Shown here in pieces: positions 10,924 through 23,000 of a stretch of DNA of 23,591 nucleotides (position 1 is its first letter; each line of letters starts with the position of its first letter). The translations under genes were made by a program, and so were the position numbers. Source of the DNA: Phoronis ovalis (taxonomy: Eukaryota; Phoronida; Phoronidae); contig JAOXYB010030509.1 in assembly GCA_028565635.1 (NCBI GenBank), positions 1-23,591 on the forward strand, read 5' to 3'. The notes beneath the pieces are model-generated. The model did no database searches. It saw nothing but the letters and a program-made list of their open reading frames with translations, and was not told the origin of the DNA.

Positions 10924-11056
10924 TCATACTTTCATGAGTACATCGTCGTAGGTTGGATTATCAAACTCAGCGGGTTCTGAAAAATTTTCTTTGCTAAATT
11001 TGTTGCCTGGCTTCAAAGGATCGTTTTCAACTGCAAATGAATTCTTTCTGCTAAGT
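10924..11056 (-). CDS. Mucin exon N: cytosolic tail with FDNPTY motif and stop
   Basis: 133-bp last coding exon, 43 residues plus TGA. It contains a basic RLSRKNS stretch next to the membrane and, seven residues before the end, FDNPTYDDV. FxNPxY is the classic clathrin-adaptor and PTB-domain binding motif (the LDL receptor uses the same FDNPxY form), and YDDV also fits YxxΦ. Uptake or signalling through this tail is inferred. The acceptor is TTTTACAG and the frame continues from exon M (Arg split across the intron). Confidence 0.87.
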
Positions 11057-14000
11057 CTGTAAAAGATAAGTATATTTCTCACATAAACAGCACCAACAGC
11101 TCAGCACAAATAAAATTACTTAACATTATTAATTAACCGAATGATTTACTTTTATATAATAGTCGCATTCTTAATGCGCACATTTGTTGCGCCAGCAAAT
11201 GTCATAAAAGCACAAATATCATAATGAACACAAATGTCCCAGAAATTTAACTAAAATGTCTGTACTTTGATCTTTTGCAAAAGTCACAATTTTCAAGTGA
11301 GTCCTTTCACAATTGTCGCAATAATTTATAAAATGAAGTTTTGATCGATCATGGGAATTTTATGCAGAAATTGTAACTGGTCAACAGTCGGATTTCAATA
11401 TTATTGTTCTCTGAGTATACTCATTGGGGGCGTGGCTACAGTAATACGTCACACTTAAATAAGTTTTGTTTAAATCGCATTATTCCCTTCATTTCTCATA
11501 AACTTGGATAGATTACCAAACGAACAGTTAATTACTAATACGATTAGGGTCGATCCCACAGTACTAGTGTATCTAAATATTGTCGTCAGCAATGACATAA
11601 AGACTGCAATGGACAGTATACGGAAGGCGTATCATACCTTGATTTTTTTAGAAGTTTGGCTACCACTGCTATGGCTGCTACTACCAAGAGGACACCAGCT
11701 GCGGCAACAGTTGGTATAAACCACGGCTCCTTCAAACATAAAATTAAACGACAAATGTAATCAAATCTAAAAGGTGTGAAAATATAAAAAAAATACACAG
11801 ACACATTCAGATTCTGAAGTTTCCCTTAACTAAGTAGAAAGTGTAATAGGTGTAAATTATTCTGGCATACATATATACGTACATTTATATGTCCTTACTT
11901 TTCGATCATCTTTTTTTATTGAGAGAATCGAATAGAAAATTCAGTATTTTTTAATGATGTACTTCCAAGTAACTGGAAGATTTTAGACTTTTTATATGGA
12001 GGGCCAGATTGGTATTTAAAATTTATAAACTGAATTAATTAAATGCTAAAAAATAAAATGTTCGTACCTCTGTTAATGGCTTTTTGTCATTAGTTTTCTT
12101 TGTTTCGAACACTTCCCCAGCATGCAGAGAAGCGGTGGGATTTATATTTTGTAACTGCTTCTCTATTTGTTCATTAGAAGGCGTACTAAGTCTTTCGTCA
12201 GTTTCATTTTTATTTCCGATGTTTGGAATGACTTTATAACTAATCTTTGATACCTCATTTCTGAAAAATTTAAATATGTGCTATTAAAATAGACAATTAG
12301 CAGGCATATGATAGGTAAAAGAGTAAATGGCGATAAAACAAAACAAAACCGAAATCTCCCAGTGGTTACCCTCGCAGACAGCAAGTCGTTTGCAATTGGA
12401 CATTTTTGAGCTTTCCTGCGGCGAATATTTTTGCAAAATATTGATATTATTTTTTAGGGAGTTTCCGAAGTTCAAAATGCGACAATCAGTTCTGCAGTAT
12501 GACCACAGAAAGTGGGAGGACTTACCCTTCTTCATCATACATGACTGCAACATCAATAATATCAACTTCTAGTTGCGTCTTGTTAACATCTGAAATAAAA
12601 TAAAAAAGTATTTTTATTAAACACACAAATAACAGCGTTCGTATCAACCTTGCTATCATGGAGGGAAAAAGAATGCCGTGCTCTAGTCGTGACAGTGCTA
12701 AACATCTGTTATCAATACTTTTCACATCAGCACCTTGGCTGTGTGGAATTTGTTTTCGTGGCTGTAATGCAATTCCCTCATTAAAATTTAAAGGAATAAC
12801 TGGGTAAAATATTTCAAGTCGACGCTAGAAATAATAAGATTGAGATAAATGGTTAGACGCAGTGTAAATAACGATAAATCTTACATGATCGCACTGTTTT
12901 AAGATAGTTAGAACATTGTACAATATGGAAAATGCAGCAGCTGTGCTGAATAAAGAAAGAATTTGCATATAACAGCACAATTAGAATGTGGCGCCCTGAT
13001 GTTACCTACCTGGATTCGACATACTCCAAGCATCCTTTATTGCCGTTGACAACTGAGTATCTGTCATGTCACCCACAGTAGCGTAGAATGTATGCTTTTT
13101 TCTTACTAAACAATCACATAATTTCATTTCTAATACAGACGTGTAAACTTCCGTGGTTGGCTGGACGACTTTTAGGAGATTCGAGTCTATATCGTTTATG
13201 TTTACTGTATACAAAACTTTATTAACTTGTTTACTGGAAAACAAAAGGAAGGATATTAGTTTAATTAGACACGATTTCGTTTTAGTTCTAATTTTCTAGA
13301 ACACGTTAAAATTGTAAAATGTTTTCAGACTTTAGAGGGAATTACTTCTTTTCATATGGCTTCCACTAGGGTGCAAAATATATACTGCTATATGCGTTAA
13401 CTAACTTACTAACACGATATCATTGACTCACGTGCACCCATAGCCAATGAAAATGCTACTAAAAGTAATCATTATTACATAGACAGACGAAACTTTATAA
13501 AGGTAGATACAGGGTAAACGGTCGTACATATTAATGATGCCGTATTGCTTACTTTTCGTTTGTAATATATTCCTTGTCCATCTTGTAAACCTCCACAGTA
13601 ACATCTGATACAGCAAATCCTAGAAACAGCAAAACTCCAGCTTTCATTTACATTACCTTAATGACAGTTTCATTTCGTTCACAAAAGAAAAGATAGAGGT
13701 ATCTAGTTGTTTTGCATGTGTCTAACATCTACCTTAAAGTGTTATATGTATACATTAGATAAACATTAAATATTGCAAGTTATAATAATAAGTTTTCACA
13801 AAATGTTTTGGGCTCAGCCTACAGTTTTTATGAATATACTCTATGTAAATTTGGTACTTTTCACATGAATGCACGATTATTAGAACTTTCCAAACTCATA
13901 TTTCAAAAGACTTGAACTGCATGTACCTGTGTTTACTGATACCCAAGATTCAGCTATTTTCTGTTGTAGTAATTCCTTGTCAACATCATCTGTGTCTTCT

Positions 14001-17000
14001 AAAACTAATGTGTGTAGTTGTTTCCCTTGGCAGGAGCATAACGTCATTTCCGTTTTGGTTTGGAGTATTTCGTTAATGCGCTCATCAGTTGGTTCTTCCA
14101 ATGCCGTCACTTGCGGATCGCTACCATTTAGAGACACAGTGTACTTTACTTTGGTTACAGGACTGTAAATGGTAGAAATAAAAATAATATTCAGTATTAT
14201 CCGAAGCCAATTTTAACTGCTTTCGAGATGAATGTCTGAAAATTCTGAAAAATTTAATTGGGTAATGCAAAAAAACAAAAGTGCTTACTGAAATGTTTAC
14301 ACACTTTGATCTCTAAACAGTATCCCAGTTCCCTTGAAATTGCTGTGTAGTAATGAATGAAGAACTATTTCATTTAATTTGTACTCATTAAAGTTGCAAC
14401 AGACATGTATCTTGTCTTTGTTAATAAATATATCAGTATCGTTTTTAGGACACGTTGTTACTTATTAGTTTAAATACGAATTGCACATTTCTTCACCGTG
14501 GGGACCTGGGCGAAACTTACTTGTTTTTATCATTTAAATAAGGTTTCAGTGACACAACGTCTATCACAGCATTTGTCTTATTGTTTACTTTCCAAGATGT
14601 CTCTAATGTTTCTTGTACTTTCTTTACATCAGTGAGTTTCATGTCGCCATTTACAATAACTTCTCGCACCAGAAGAAACTCACAATCGCAGGTTTCAATT
14701 GAAAATGTTTCTAAAACCTTTTTAGTAGCTTCTTTAGCGGGTGGTGTGACGTCAACAATGGTGTCATTAACGGATACAAAATAGACCACTTTTGTGAGTT
14801 CTTCCCTAAAATGAAATATCAAGTTATAATTTAACAACAGTGCAGGTATTTTTGTGCAACCATGTCATTATCAAATGTTGTATACATGTATAATTTGATT
14901 TGAAAATACTATTATCAACAAAAATTACAAAAAGTAGCTTCTACTAAAAATCCCAAATGATTGTAGACTTAATCAATCGACAATATTTTATATAACAATC
15001 TGGTATAAGAAACAAATGCTCAGTTTGACGACTTACTTGGATGTAGATATTGCCTCTGTGAGTTCAGCAATTTCGACATTTATTGCACAAGTGGAGCAAT
15101 TGAAAATATCTAAAAAGAATATCATAAAAATACAGCACGGAAAATAAGAAGATGAATTTGTGATGCGTAGCAGCAGTAAAAACTAGAAAGATAGGTATTT
15201 TCAGCATGTATATAGAACTCAGTTATATGACCTACTTAATATTTTCTTTTATTAAAATGTTTACATGTTTAGATTAGTAATAATACCTAAATTCGACGTT
15301 CTTACCTTGAGATTTCCACAACTCTGTTAATGCCTCTTTTAGTTTATTTTCATCATTTTCGTCCCACTTTCCTTTTATCACATGTGACTGTGTTTTGTCA
15401 TATGATTTAGTCGTATCTCCTTTGTATGGTCCATACCCTTTACCTCGTGGTTCAATGTTTGTATCTAAAGTTTCTTTAGAAGGCGCTACTCGTTGAAAGG
15501 GTGAGATAAATTTATCATCTACCGTTACCCAATAATTAAGTCTGGTAACTTCAAGTCTAAAATTATAAAAATTCATCGATGAAAAACTAGCACTATTGCA
15601 AATCTCTGCATATCTTAACATAAGACCCAGTTGCACCACCAAATGTAAAATGCTGTGAGAATGTACATTTTCTTATATATGTTTTGGTTTTACAAGTAAA
15701 ACCTTGCAAAAAATAAAACTTACCCTAAATCGCCAATTTGCTTGTCAAGGCTTCCAATGGAAATTGAGAAATTGCAACTGCAATTTTTGAAATCTAAAAA
15801 AATATGTTTGTTTAAGGCACACATTTCGAAAAGTATGTAAAATATATGTTATGAATATATATTGCAATATCTGTTGTCGCTTGTACATAAATCACGAGTG
15901 TGAAGTGATAATCGACCCGAATATTTACCCCGAGATTTACCATTTAACCTTTCACTACAGGTATTTAAAACATGGCTTTTAAACACGTGCGCATTTTCTT
16001 ACTACTTACCAGGGTGAGTCACTAGCCACGCCTGCTTCAGATCATTTAAATATTCATCAAGTTCATTTTCGTGTACTTTTCCAACTACGAACAATTCAAA
16101 ATGTTCATTCAACGGCTTCATATTCTTGATCTTATCTTTATTTGTGTAATGTTTGTATTCTTTACCACGTGGTCCCTTCACTTCTGGTATGGTTATATCA
16201 AAGAGATCTTTAACAGATGTTAGGATTGGTTTCAGTTCAGCATTAATAGTGGTGCTATTTATGTCGACTGTATACATCAACTTGGCTACATTTTTCCTAC
16301 AGAAATAAAATGATTTCTCAAACATGTGAAGTACAAAAGTTGATGAGAAGTTAAAAGCTCTTCAGTGTTCTAAAGTAGGTGTCGCTATATAATTACTAAT
16401 TATTAGTTTCCAAGTTTTCAACTCCTGGCGACTTAAGGAATTTGAACTTGGACTTCTGGGTACCTCGGATTGGTACCTCGTATGGCGATATGTAACATTT
16501 TCCTATGATATTTATTAAATTTATAAAATTTGAAATGATGGAAACCAGTAAGATCAGTAGTAATCCTTATAGTAATTCACTGTATCGCACGTTCATTAAA
16601 CGTTTCATATTCTTTGTAGCTCATTTTATTCTACTTTGTATACACTGTTCTCACCCTGTGTCGTCCACGAATTCTTCCAGCTTCAAAACTTTGACATCAA
16701 GGCAATTACACTTTCTGTAATCTGTAATGAAAAACATGGAAAACTTTAACGTCTTTTTACATCTATCCCGTATGTGTTGGTAACCTTTGCAACCTAAAAT
16801 CAACAACAATTGGCAATAATTATTATTAGTTCTGCTGTAACTAAATCATCATGTTATATGCTATAGAAAGTATGGACGTCGGCAATAATTACCATCCACG
16901 GACATCCAGGCTTTTTGAATCGCTTTTTCCAAATCCTCCAGCGTCTCTGAGGTCACTTTTCCTTCAACATAAACTTCGTAAGTACTTTTTCCGCTTGTTA

Positions 17001-20000
17001 GTTTTGTAGTCGTATCTTCAAATAGGTCATAGTGCCGTCCGTATTTATCAGTAACTTTAGCAAGAGACAATTTCAACTTTGTCTTAAATTCCTCGGTGGC
17101 AGTGGTGGTGTTATAAATGCGTGGAAAAACTACTGTTCCATTCACTTCAACGAAATACGTCAATTCTGTAACGTCATTTCTGGAAAACAAAAAAACGCGG
17201 ATTAGTTGTGTTTATAGATGTATAGAACTAAAACCCTCATTGACATCAACATTATATTGACGACATGTAATACATATCGAATTTAAATCAAAATCCATAG
17301 GACACTTTATTTTGGAGGTGACAGACAGACGTGTCACTTACCCCTTGTTGTCTAACAGGTTTTCAAGGTTTATTATATCGACTACTACACATTTGCAATT
17401 CTTCCATTCTGAAAAATGAGAAAGAAAATAACACAAAATTCTAATAAGCAGAATTCTCAAAATCTAATAACTGTGTTTGAAATGGCACTAAACGTGAGAT
17501 TTCAGTGAAAACTATTCAGATATATTTTGAATTAGCTGCCGCATATATATATTGCTACAAAACTATGTGCTACTCTGTAGATTTTCATTCATCAAAAGTT
17601 TATTTTTGCATATTAAAACTTTAGATGTTCTCGATGATGTTTCATTATGATCTGAACTTCATTCAGATTAAAAAATAAGATTACGTGACCTACCGGGGTT
17701 TGTCTGCTCCCAGATCTCTTCCAGCCCGAGTTTAATCTTATCCTCTGCCTCAGAGTCTACTTTACCACTGATCAACACTTTGAAGGTATCTAGCAGGCTT
17801 CGTAGTGGAAGATTTGCATCAGTGACAACATCAAATCCACTCGTTGTTAACCAACTGAGGTTCACAGTATGATTATGGTCATTTGGGTCTAGCAGAGTAT
17901 CGTTAACTTTCACAAAATAAATTGCTTTCGTCAGCTCCTTGCTAAAAAATGGTTAGTATTACCTATTATTTTTTTATCAAATTTGTGTTTGAAACAAATA
18001 TTATAGCATGTGACAACTAAAGAATTCTAAAATATTAGTTTTCCTGTGGTTTTCCCAAAGTGGGAAGATTTTGGATAAAGAATATATACATGTATAGAAA
18101 TTATCTTAATTTACGCTGTACACATGTATGTACGGGGTTGTTTTCAGTTGATCATTAATAGTGGTGCTATTTATGTCGACTGTATACATCAACTTGGCTA
18201 CATTTTTCCTACAGAAATAAAATTATTTCTCAAACATGTGAAGTACAAAAGTTGATGAGAAGTTAAAAGCTCTTCAGTGTTCTAAAGTAGGTGTCGCTAC
18301 ATAATTACTAATCATTAGTTTCCAAGTTTTCAACTCCTGGCGACTTAAGGAGTTTGAACTTGGACTTCTGGGTACCTCGGATTGGTACCTTGTATGGCGA
18401 TATGTAACAGTTTTCTATGATATGTATTAAATTTATAAAATTTGAAATGATGGAAACAAGGAAGATCAATAGTAATTCTTCTAGTTATTCATTGTATCGC
18501 ACGTTCATTGCTCGTTTATTGCACGTTCATTAAACATTTCATATTCTTTGTAGCTCATTTTATTCTACTTTGTATACACTGTTCTCACCCTGTGTCGTCC
18601 ACGTATTCTTCCAGCTTCAAAACTTTGACATCAAGGCAATCACAAGTTAAGTAATCTGTAATGAAAAACATGGAGTACGTTAACATCTTTTTACATCTAT
18701 CACGTATTTGTTGGTAACCTTTTGAACCTAAAATCAATAAAAAATTGGCAATAATTATTATTAGTTCTGCTGTAACTAAATCATCATGTTATATGCTGTA
18801 GAAAGTATTGGTGTCAGCAATAATTACCATCCACGGACGTCCAGGCTTTTTGAATTGCTTTTTCCAAATCATCCAGCGTCTCCGAGGTCACTTTTCCTTC
18901 AACATAAACTTCGTAAGTACTTTTCCTGTTTATTAGTTTCGTAGTCGTATCTTCAAATAGGTCATAGTGCCGTCCGTATTTGTCAGTAACTTTAGCAAGA
19001 GACAATTTCAACTTTGTCTTAAATTCCTCGGTGGCAGTGGTGGTGTTATAAATGCGTGGAAAAACTACTGTTCCATTCACTTCAACGAAATACGTCAATT
19101 CTGTAACGTCATTTCTGGAAAACAAAAAAACGCGGATTAGTTGTGTTTATAGATGTATAGAACTAAAACCCTCATTGACATCAACATTATATTGACGACA
19201 TGTAATACATATCGAATTTAAATCAAAATCCATAGGACACTTTATTTTGGAGGTGACAGACAGACGTGTCACTTACCCCTTGTTGTCTAACAGGTTTTCA
19301 ATGTTTACTATATCGACTTTTACACATTTGCAATTCTTCCATTCTGAAAAATGAGAAAGAAAATAACACAAAATTCTAATAAGCGGAATTCTGATACAGT
19401 ACTCTCAAAATCTAATAACTGTGTTTGAAATGGCACTAAACGTGAGATTTCAGTGAAAATAATTCAGATATATTTTGAATTAGCTGTCGCATATATTTAT
19501 TGCTACATAACTATGTGCTACTCTGTAGATTCTCATTCATCAAAAGTTTATTTTTGCATATTAAAACTTTAGTTGTTCTCGATGATGTTTCATAATGATC
19601 TGAACTTCATTCAGATTAACAAACAAGATCGTGTGACTTACCTGGGTTTGTCTGCTCCCAGATCTCTTCCAGCCCGAGTTTAATCTTATCCTCTGCCTCA
19701 GAGTCTACATTACCACTGATCAATACTTTGAAGGTATCTCGCAGGCTTCGTAAAGGAAGATTTGCATCAGTGACAACATCAATTCCACTCGTTTTTAACC
19801 AATTGAGGATCGCAGAATGAGGATGGACATTTGGGTCTAACAGAGTATCGTTTACTTTCACAAAATAAATTGCTCTCGTCAGCTCCTTGCTACAAAATAG
19901 TTAGTAATACCTATTATTTTTTATCAAATTTGTGTTTGAAACAAATATTATAGCATGTGACAACTAAAGAATTCAAAAATATTAGTTTTCCTGTGGTTTC

Positions 20001-23000
20001 CCCCCAAGTGGGAAGATTTTGGATAAAGAATATATATATATACATGTACAAAAATTATCTTAATTTACACTGTACACATGTAGGTACCTGTACATACACA
20101 ACTTGTTTACTTACACTTTATACTGATTTTGTACACTAAGAAAGCATATTGTTTACTTATCTACCCATGTAGCTAAACAAAAGGCAAGTACCACTATAGT
20201 CATCAAGAAATATAAATGAATGGTGCGGCATAAAATTAATTGAATAAATGTCCTGCATACATACCCATCTTTGTCTATCATGTTATCCAACCGAGCCAAA
20301 TCAATTGTCAAACATTGACACTCCTTAAAGTTTGGCTCTTTCATTTCCCAGGATTCTTTAAGTTTCTTCACAAGTTCCTGTTCTTTGAGTCCATTTAGAA
20401 CAAGGTTCATTTCGTAGTGATATTTGTACAATAATAGTTTCACGCCACGATATACTTTAACTGCTTCGTCAGTAACTTTAACCTGCTCAAATATTTTTTG
20501 GATAAAATCTATTGTTGGGCGCTTTATAAGCTTAATATCAACGGTGTGATCAAGGATTACGTTGTACGTCAACTTAACCACTTCCACCCTAAAAAGAAAT
20601 AATACAAGTTACATTATGAAAATTTTAGAAATCTTCATTTTAGTAGAAATCATCACCAGAATAGATGTTGTATCATACAGGTGTCAATCTAAATCTTTTG
20701 AAGCCAACAGTTATAAGAAAATAAAGCATATTCCTTACATTATTATTCCTTTTTCTTTATAAATTGCAAACACTATCATTTCCTTAAATGCCATTCCCAT
20801 GATATTAAAAAAGCAAATAATAAAACTATCAATAATTTTCGATGTAACTTACCCATTATCTCCTAAACCATTTTCTTTTTTCACAAATGCAATTTTTATC
20901 TTATCCTCTGTCAGGTATTTATTATTTTCTTCTATCCAAGCATCTATGATCACTTTCTCGATAAACTTCAGATCATGAAATTCAAACCATTCCAACACTG
21001 TAAGCACGACATCTTTTATGACATTTGCTACCGGCGTACCCGTTGTTAGATCGACAATGCTTGTAGACAGTCTAGCAGACGTGAAATGAGGTGTTGTTTC
21101 TGCGTTTGTGGCTGTACCAACGTCAGTAGTTTGGGAAAAGGTATTGACAGCTGTTGCATCTGGCGTTGTAGAACTCCATAACATGTCTTCTGTTAGTTTC
21201 GTGCTTTCAGTAGGAAGACCAGTGGTTGATGGCAAAGCAGTTAAGTTGACATTTTTGTTGGTTGACAATGAATATGTAGTTTGCTTGGATGACAGTTCTA
21301 CCAAGGGCGTACTTTTGGAAATCACAGTAGTGCTCGTTTTACTGTTTACTCCTGTGGTGATTTCCATCGCATCTCTTGTAGTTGACTCGGTGACGGTGTT
21401 TGGCGTAGTAGAGACCATCTTTGACGGATCGACACGTGTGGCAGATGTCTCTGATGTTCTAATAACTGGGGTAGTACTCATTTTCGTCACACTAGGAATA
21501 ATCGTAGATATTGTTTCAGAACTGTTTTTAGGATTGGTGATAGTCTCCGTGGATTTAATTATCAACGTAGTTTGCCTGTTTGTAATATTAACCTGCGGTG
21601 TGGTGAGCATACCGTTGGTATTGATCTTTTGTGTAGTAGTCTCCTTTGTGAGGTTGACTGTTTTGGTTGTTACTGTTTCTGTAGTATTTATGTTATGTTT
21701 GGTAGTAGGCTCTGTAGTATCGGCTCTTAACGTAGTTATATGTTCATCAGTGACACTAGTCCTTTGTGTAGAACCTCCCTGTGTCGTATTCACCATTTGA
21801 TTGGTCACCGCGATGGTGACATTTACTATAGGTGTGCTGCTTGTATATTTACTGCTGGTTGCTGAGGTGGCTACAGTTCCTGCAGTATTATTTATCTGTG
21901 TTGTAGACGACTGAGTGGAATGTAAACGTGTTGTGTTTATTTCTGTTGTCGGCGCCTCTGTAGTACTAACCATTAGTGTCGTCGGCTTCTGTGTTGTAGA
22001 TGTTTTTTCTTGGACCATTCCGGTTGTATTGGTCATTATAGTAGTTTTCAGCGCCCTGGTTGTACCTGCTGGTGAGGTTACTTGTCCTGTGCTGTTGAAT
22101 ATTGCAGTAGTAACTGTATCTGTAACGCTAGTCATTGGTGGCATACTTGTGTTTGTAACATTATTGGTTTTCTTGGTAAATGATTCTGTGCCGTTGGCCA
22201 TTGACTTGGTGGCAACTTCTGTAGCCCTTACTGTGGGCTTGGTGACTACTTCTGTTGTATTGTATATACCTGTGGTAAAAGATACTGAAACTTCGGGTAC
22301 TGACGTGGTGGCTACTTCTGTATCGTTTACCGTTACCGAAGTAACTGATCCCGTTGTGTTATATGCGGTCGTGGTAGTCTCTGTACCGTTAATTTTTGAC
22401 GTAATGTCGACTTGTGTAGTATTAGCCTCTGGCGTAGTCGTCACTTCTGCTGTAGTTTTAACCACTGCTGTTGTGACCGTCTTGATACTAGTAACTATTG
22501 GAGAAGTCATTGTTTCGGTCGCATTAAATGCTGCAAGTGTATCAGTTACTGTAACGTTTACAACAGGTGTCGTCGCCTCTGTGTTGACCACTGGCTTCAT
22601 GGTAATCGCTTCCGTAGTGTTAGTCGTCGTCATGGTGCTAGTCTCATTATTCATTGCTGGCGTATTGGTTTCAATAGTGCTAGTCTCATTATTCACTACT
22701 GGTGTGTTGGTTTCAATAGTACTAGTCTCATTATTCATTACTGGCGTGTTGGTTTCAATAGTGCTAGTCTCATTGTTCACTACTGGCGTATTGGTTTCGA
22801 TAGTGCTAGTCTCATTATTCACTACTGGGGTGTTGGTTTCAATAGTGCTAGTCTCATTATTCATTAGTGGCGTGTTGGTTTCAATAGTACTAGTCTCATT
22901 ATTCACTACTGGTGTGTTGGTTTCAATAGTGCTAGTCTCATTATTCACTACTGGTGTGTTGGTTTCAATAGTGCTAGTCTCATTATTCATTACTGGCGTG

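Larger units (their letters stand above)
11057..14520. other. Introns in the 3' part of the mucin gene
   Basis: Introns over 300 bases here are 11057-11637, 11730-12067, 12590-13009, 13234-13552, 13620-13926 and 14163-14520. All are AT-rich with no further module-like exon seen when read for the start signature (Y-x-V) or the Trp/Cys pattern. Further up, 16297-16654, 17942-18588 and 19890-20264 also exceed 300 bases; only 17942-18588 holds something, the relic exon. Confidence 0.75.
16236..18133. repeat. Tandem segmental duplication, copy 1 (modules E-F)
   Basis: About 1.9 kb, matched along its whole length by 18147-20085 at an offset that moves from 1912 to 1948 because of small indels. It covers the start of exon G, modules F and E with their introns, and flanking intron. 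Exons and introns match about equally well, so the copies are young. Confidence 0.9.
18147..20085. repeat. Tandem segmental duplication, copy 2 (modules C-D)
   Basis: Second copy of the unit at 16236-18133. Differences include an extra 20 bases or so near 18511-18530 with a repeated GCACGTTCATT and an extra 11 bases near 19396. The left edge cuts exon G after its first strand, which fixes the duplication breakpoint to about 18135-18150. Confidence 0.9.

Noticed and set aside
11504-11719. Plus-strand ORF of 71 codons
   Set aside because: Antisense to the transmembrane exon of the mucin gene.
12284-12572. Overlapping ORFs on both strands (93 and 81 codons)
   Set aside because: They cross an intron and exon K' in the wrong frame; the supported exon is 12526-12589.
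12526-20588. Modules as classical autoproteolytic SEA domains
   Set aside because: No GSVVV-like cleavage sequence is present in any module, and the Cys pair and invariant Trp are not SEA hallmarks; only the broad topology agrees.
21108-21800. Plus-strand ORF of 230 codons
   Set aside because: It lies opposite the Thr/Ser-rich mucin exon; antisense of Thr/Asn codons gives Val-rich open frames. No splice or family support.
22412-22867. Plus-strand ORF of 151 codons with repeats
   Set aside because: Antisense shadow of the 42-bp mucin repeat; its repeats follow the same unit.
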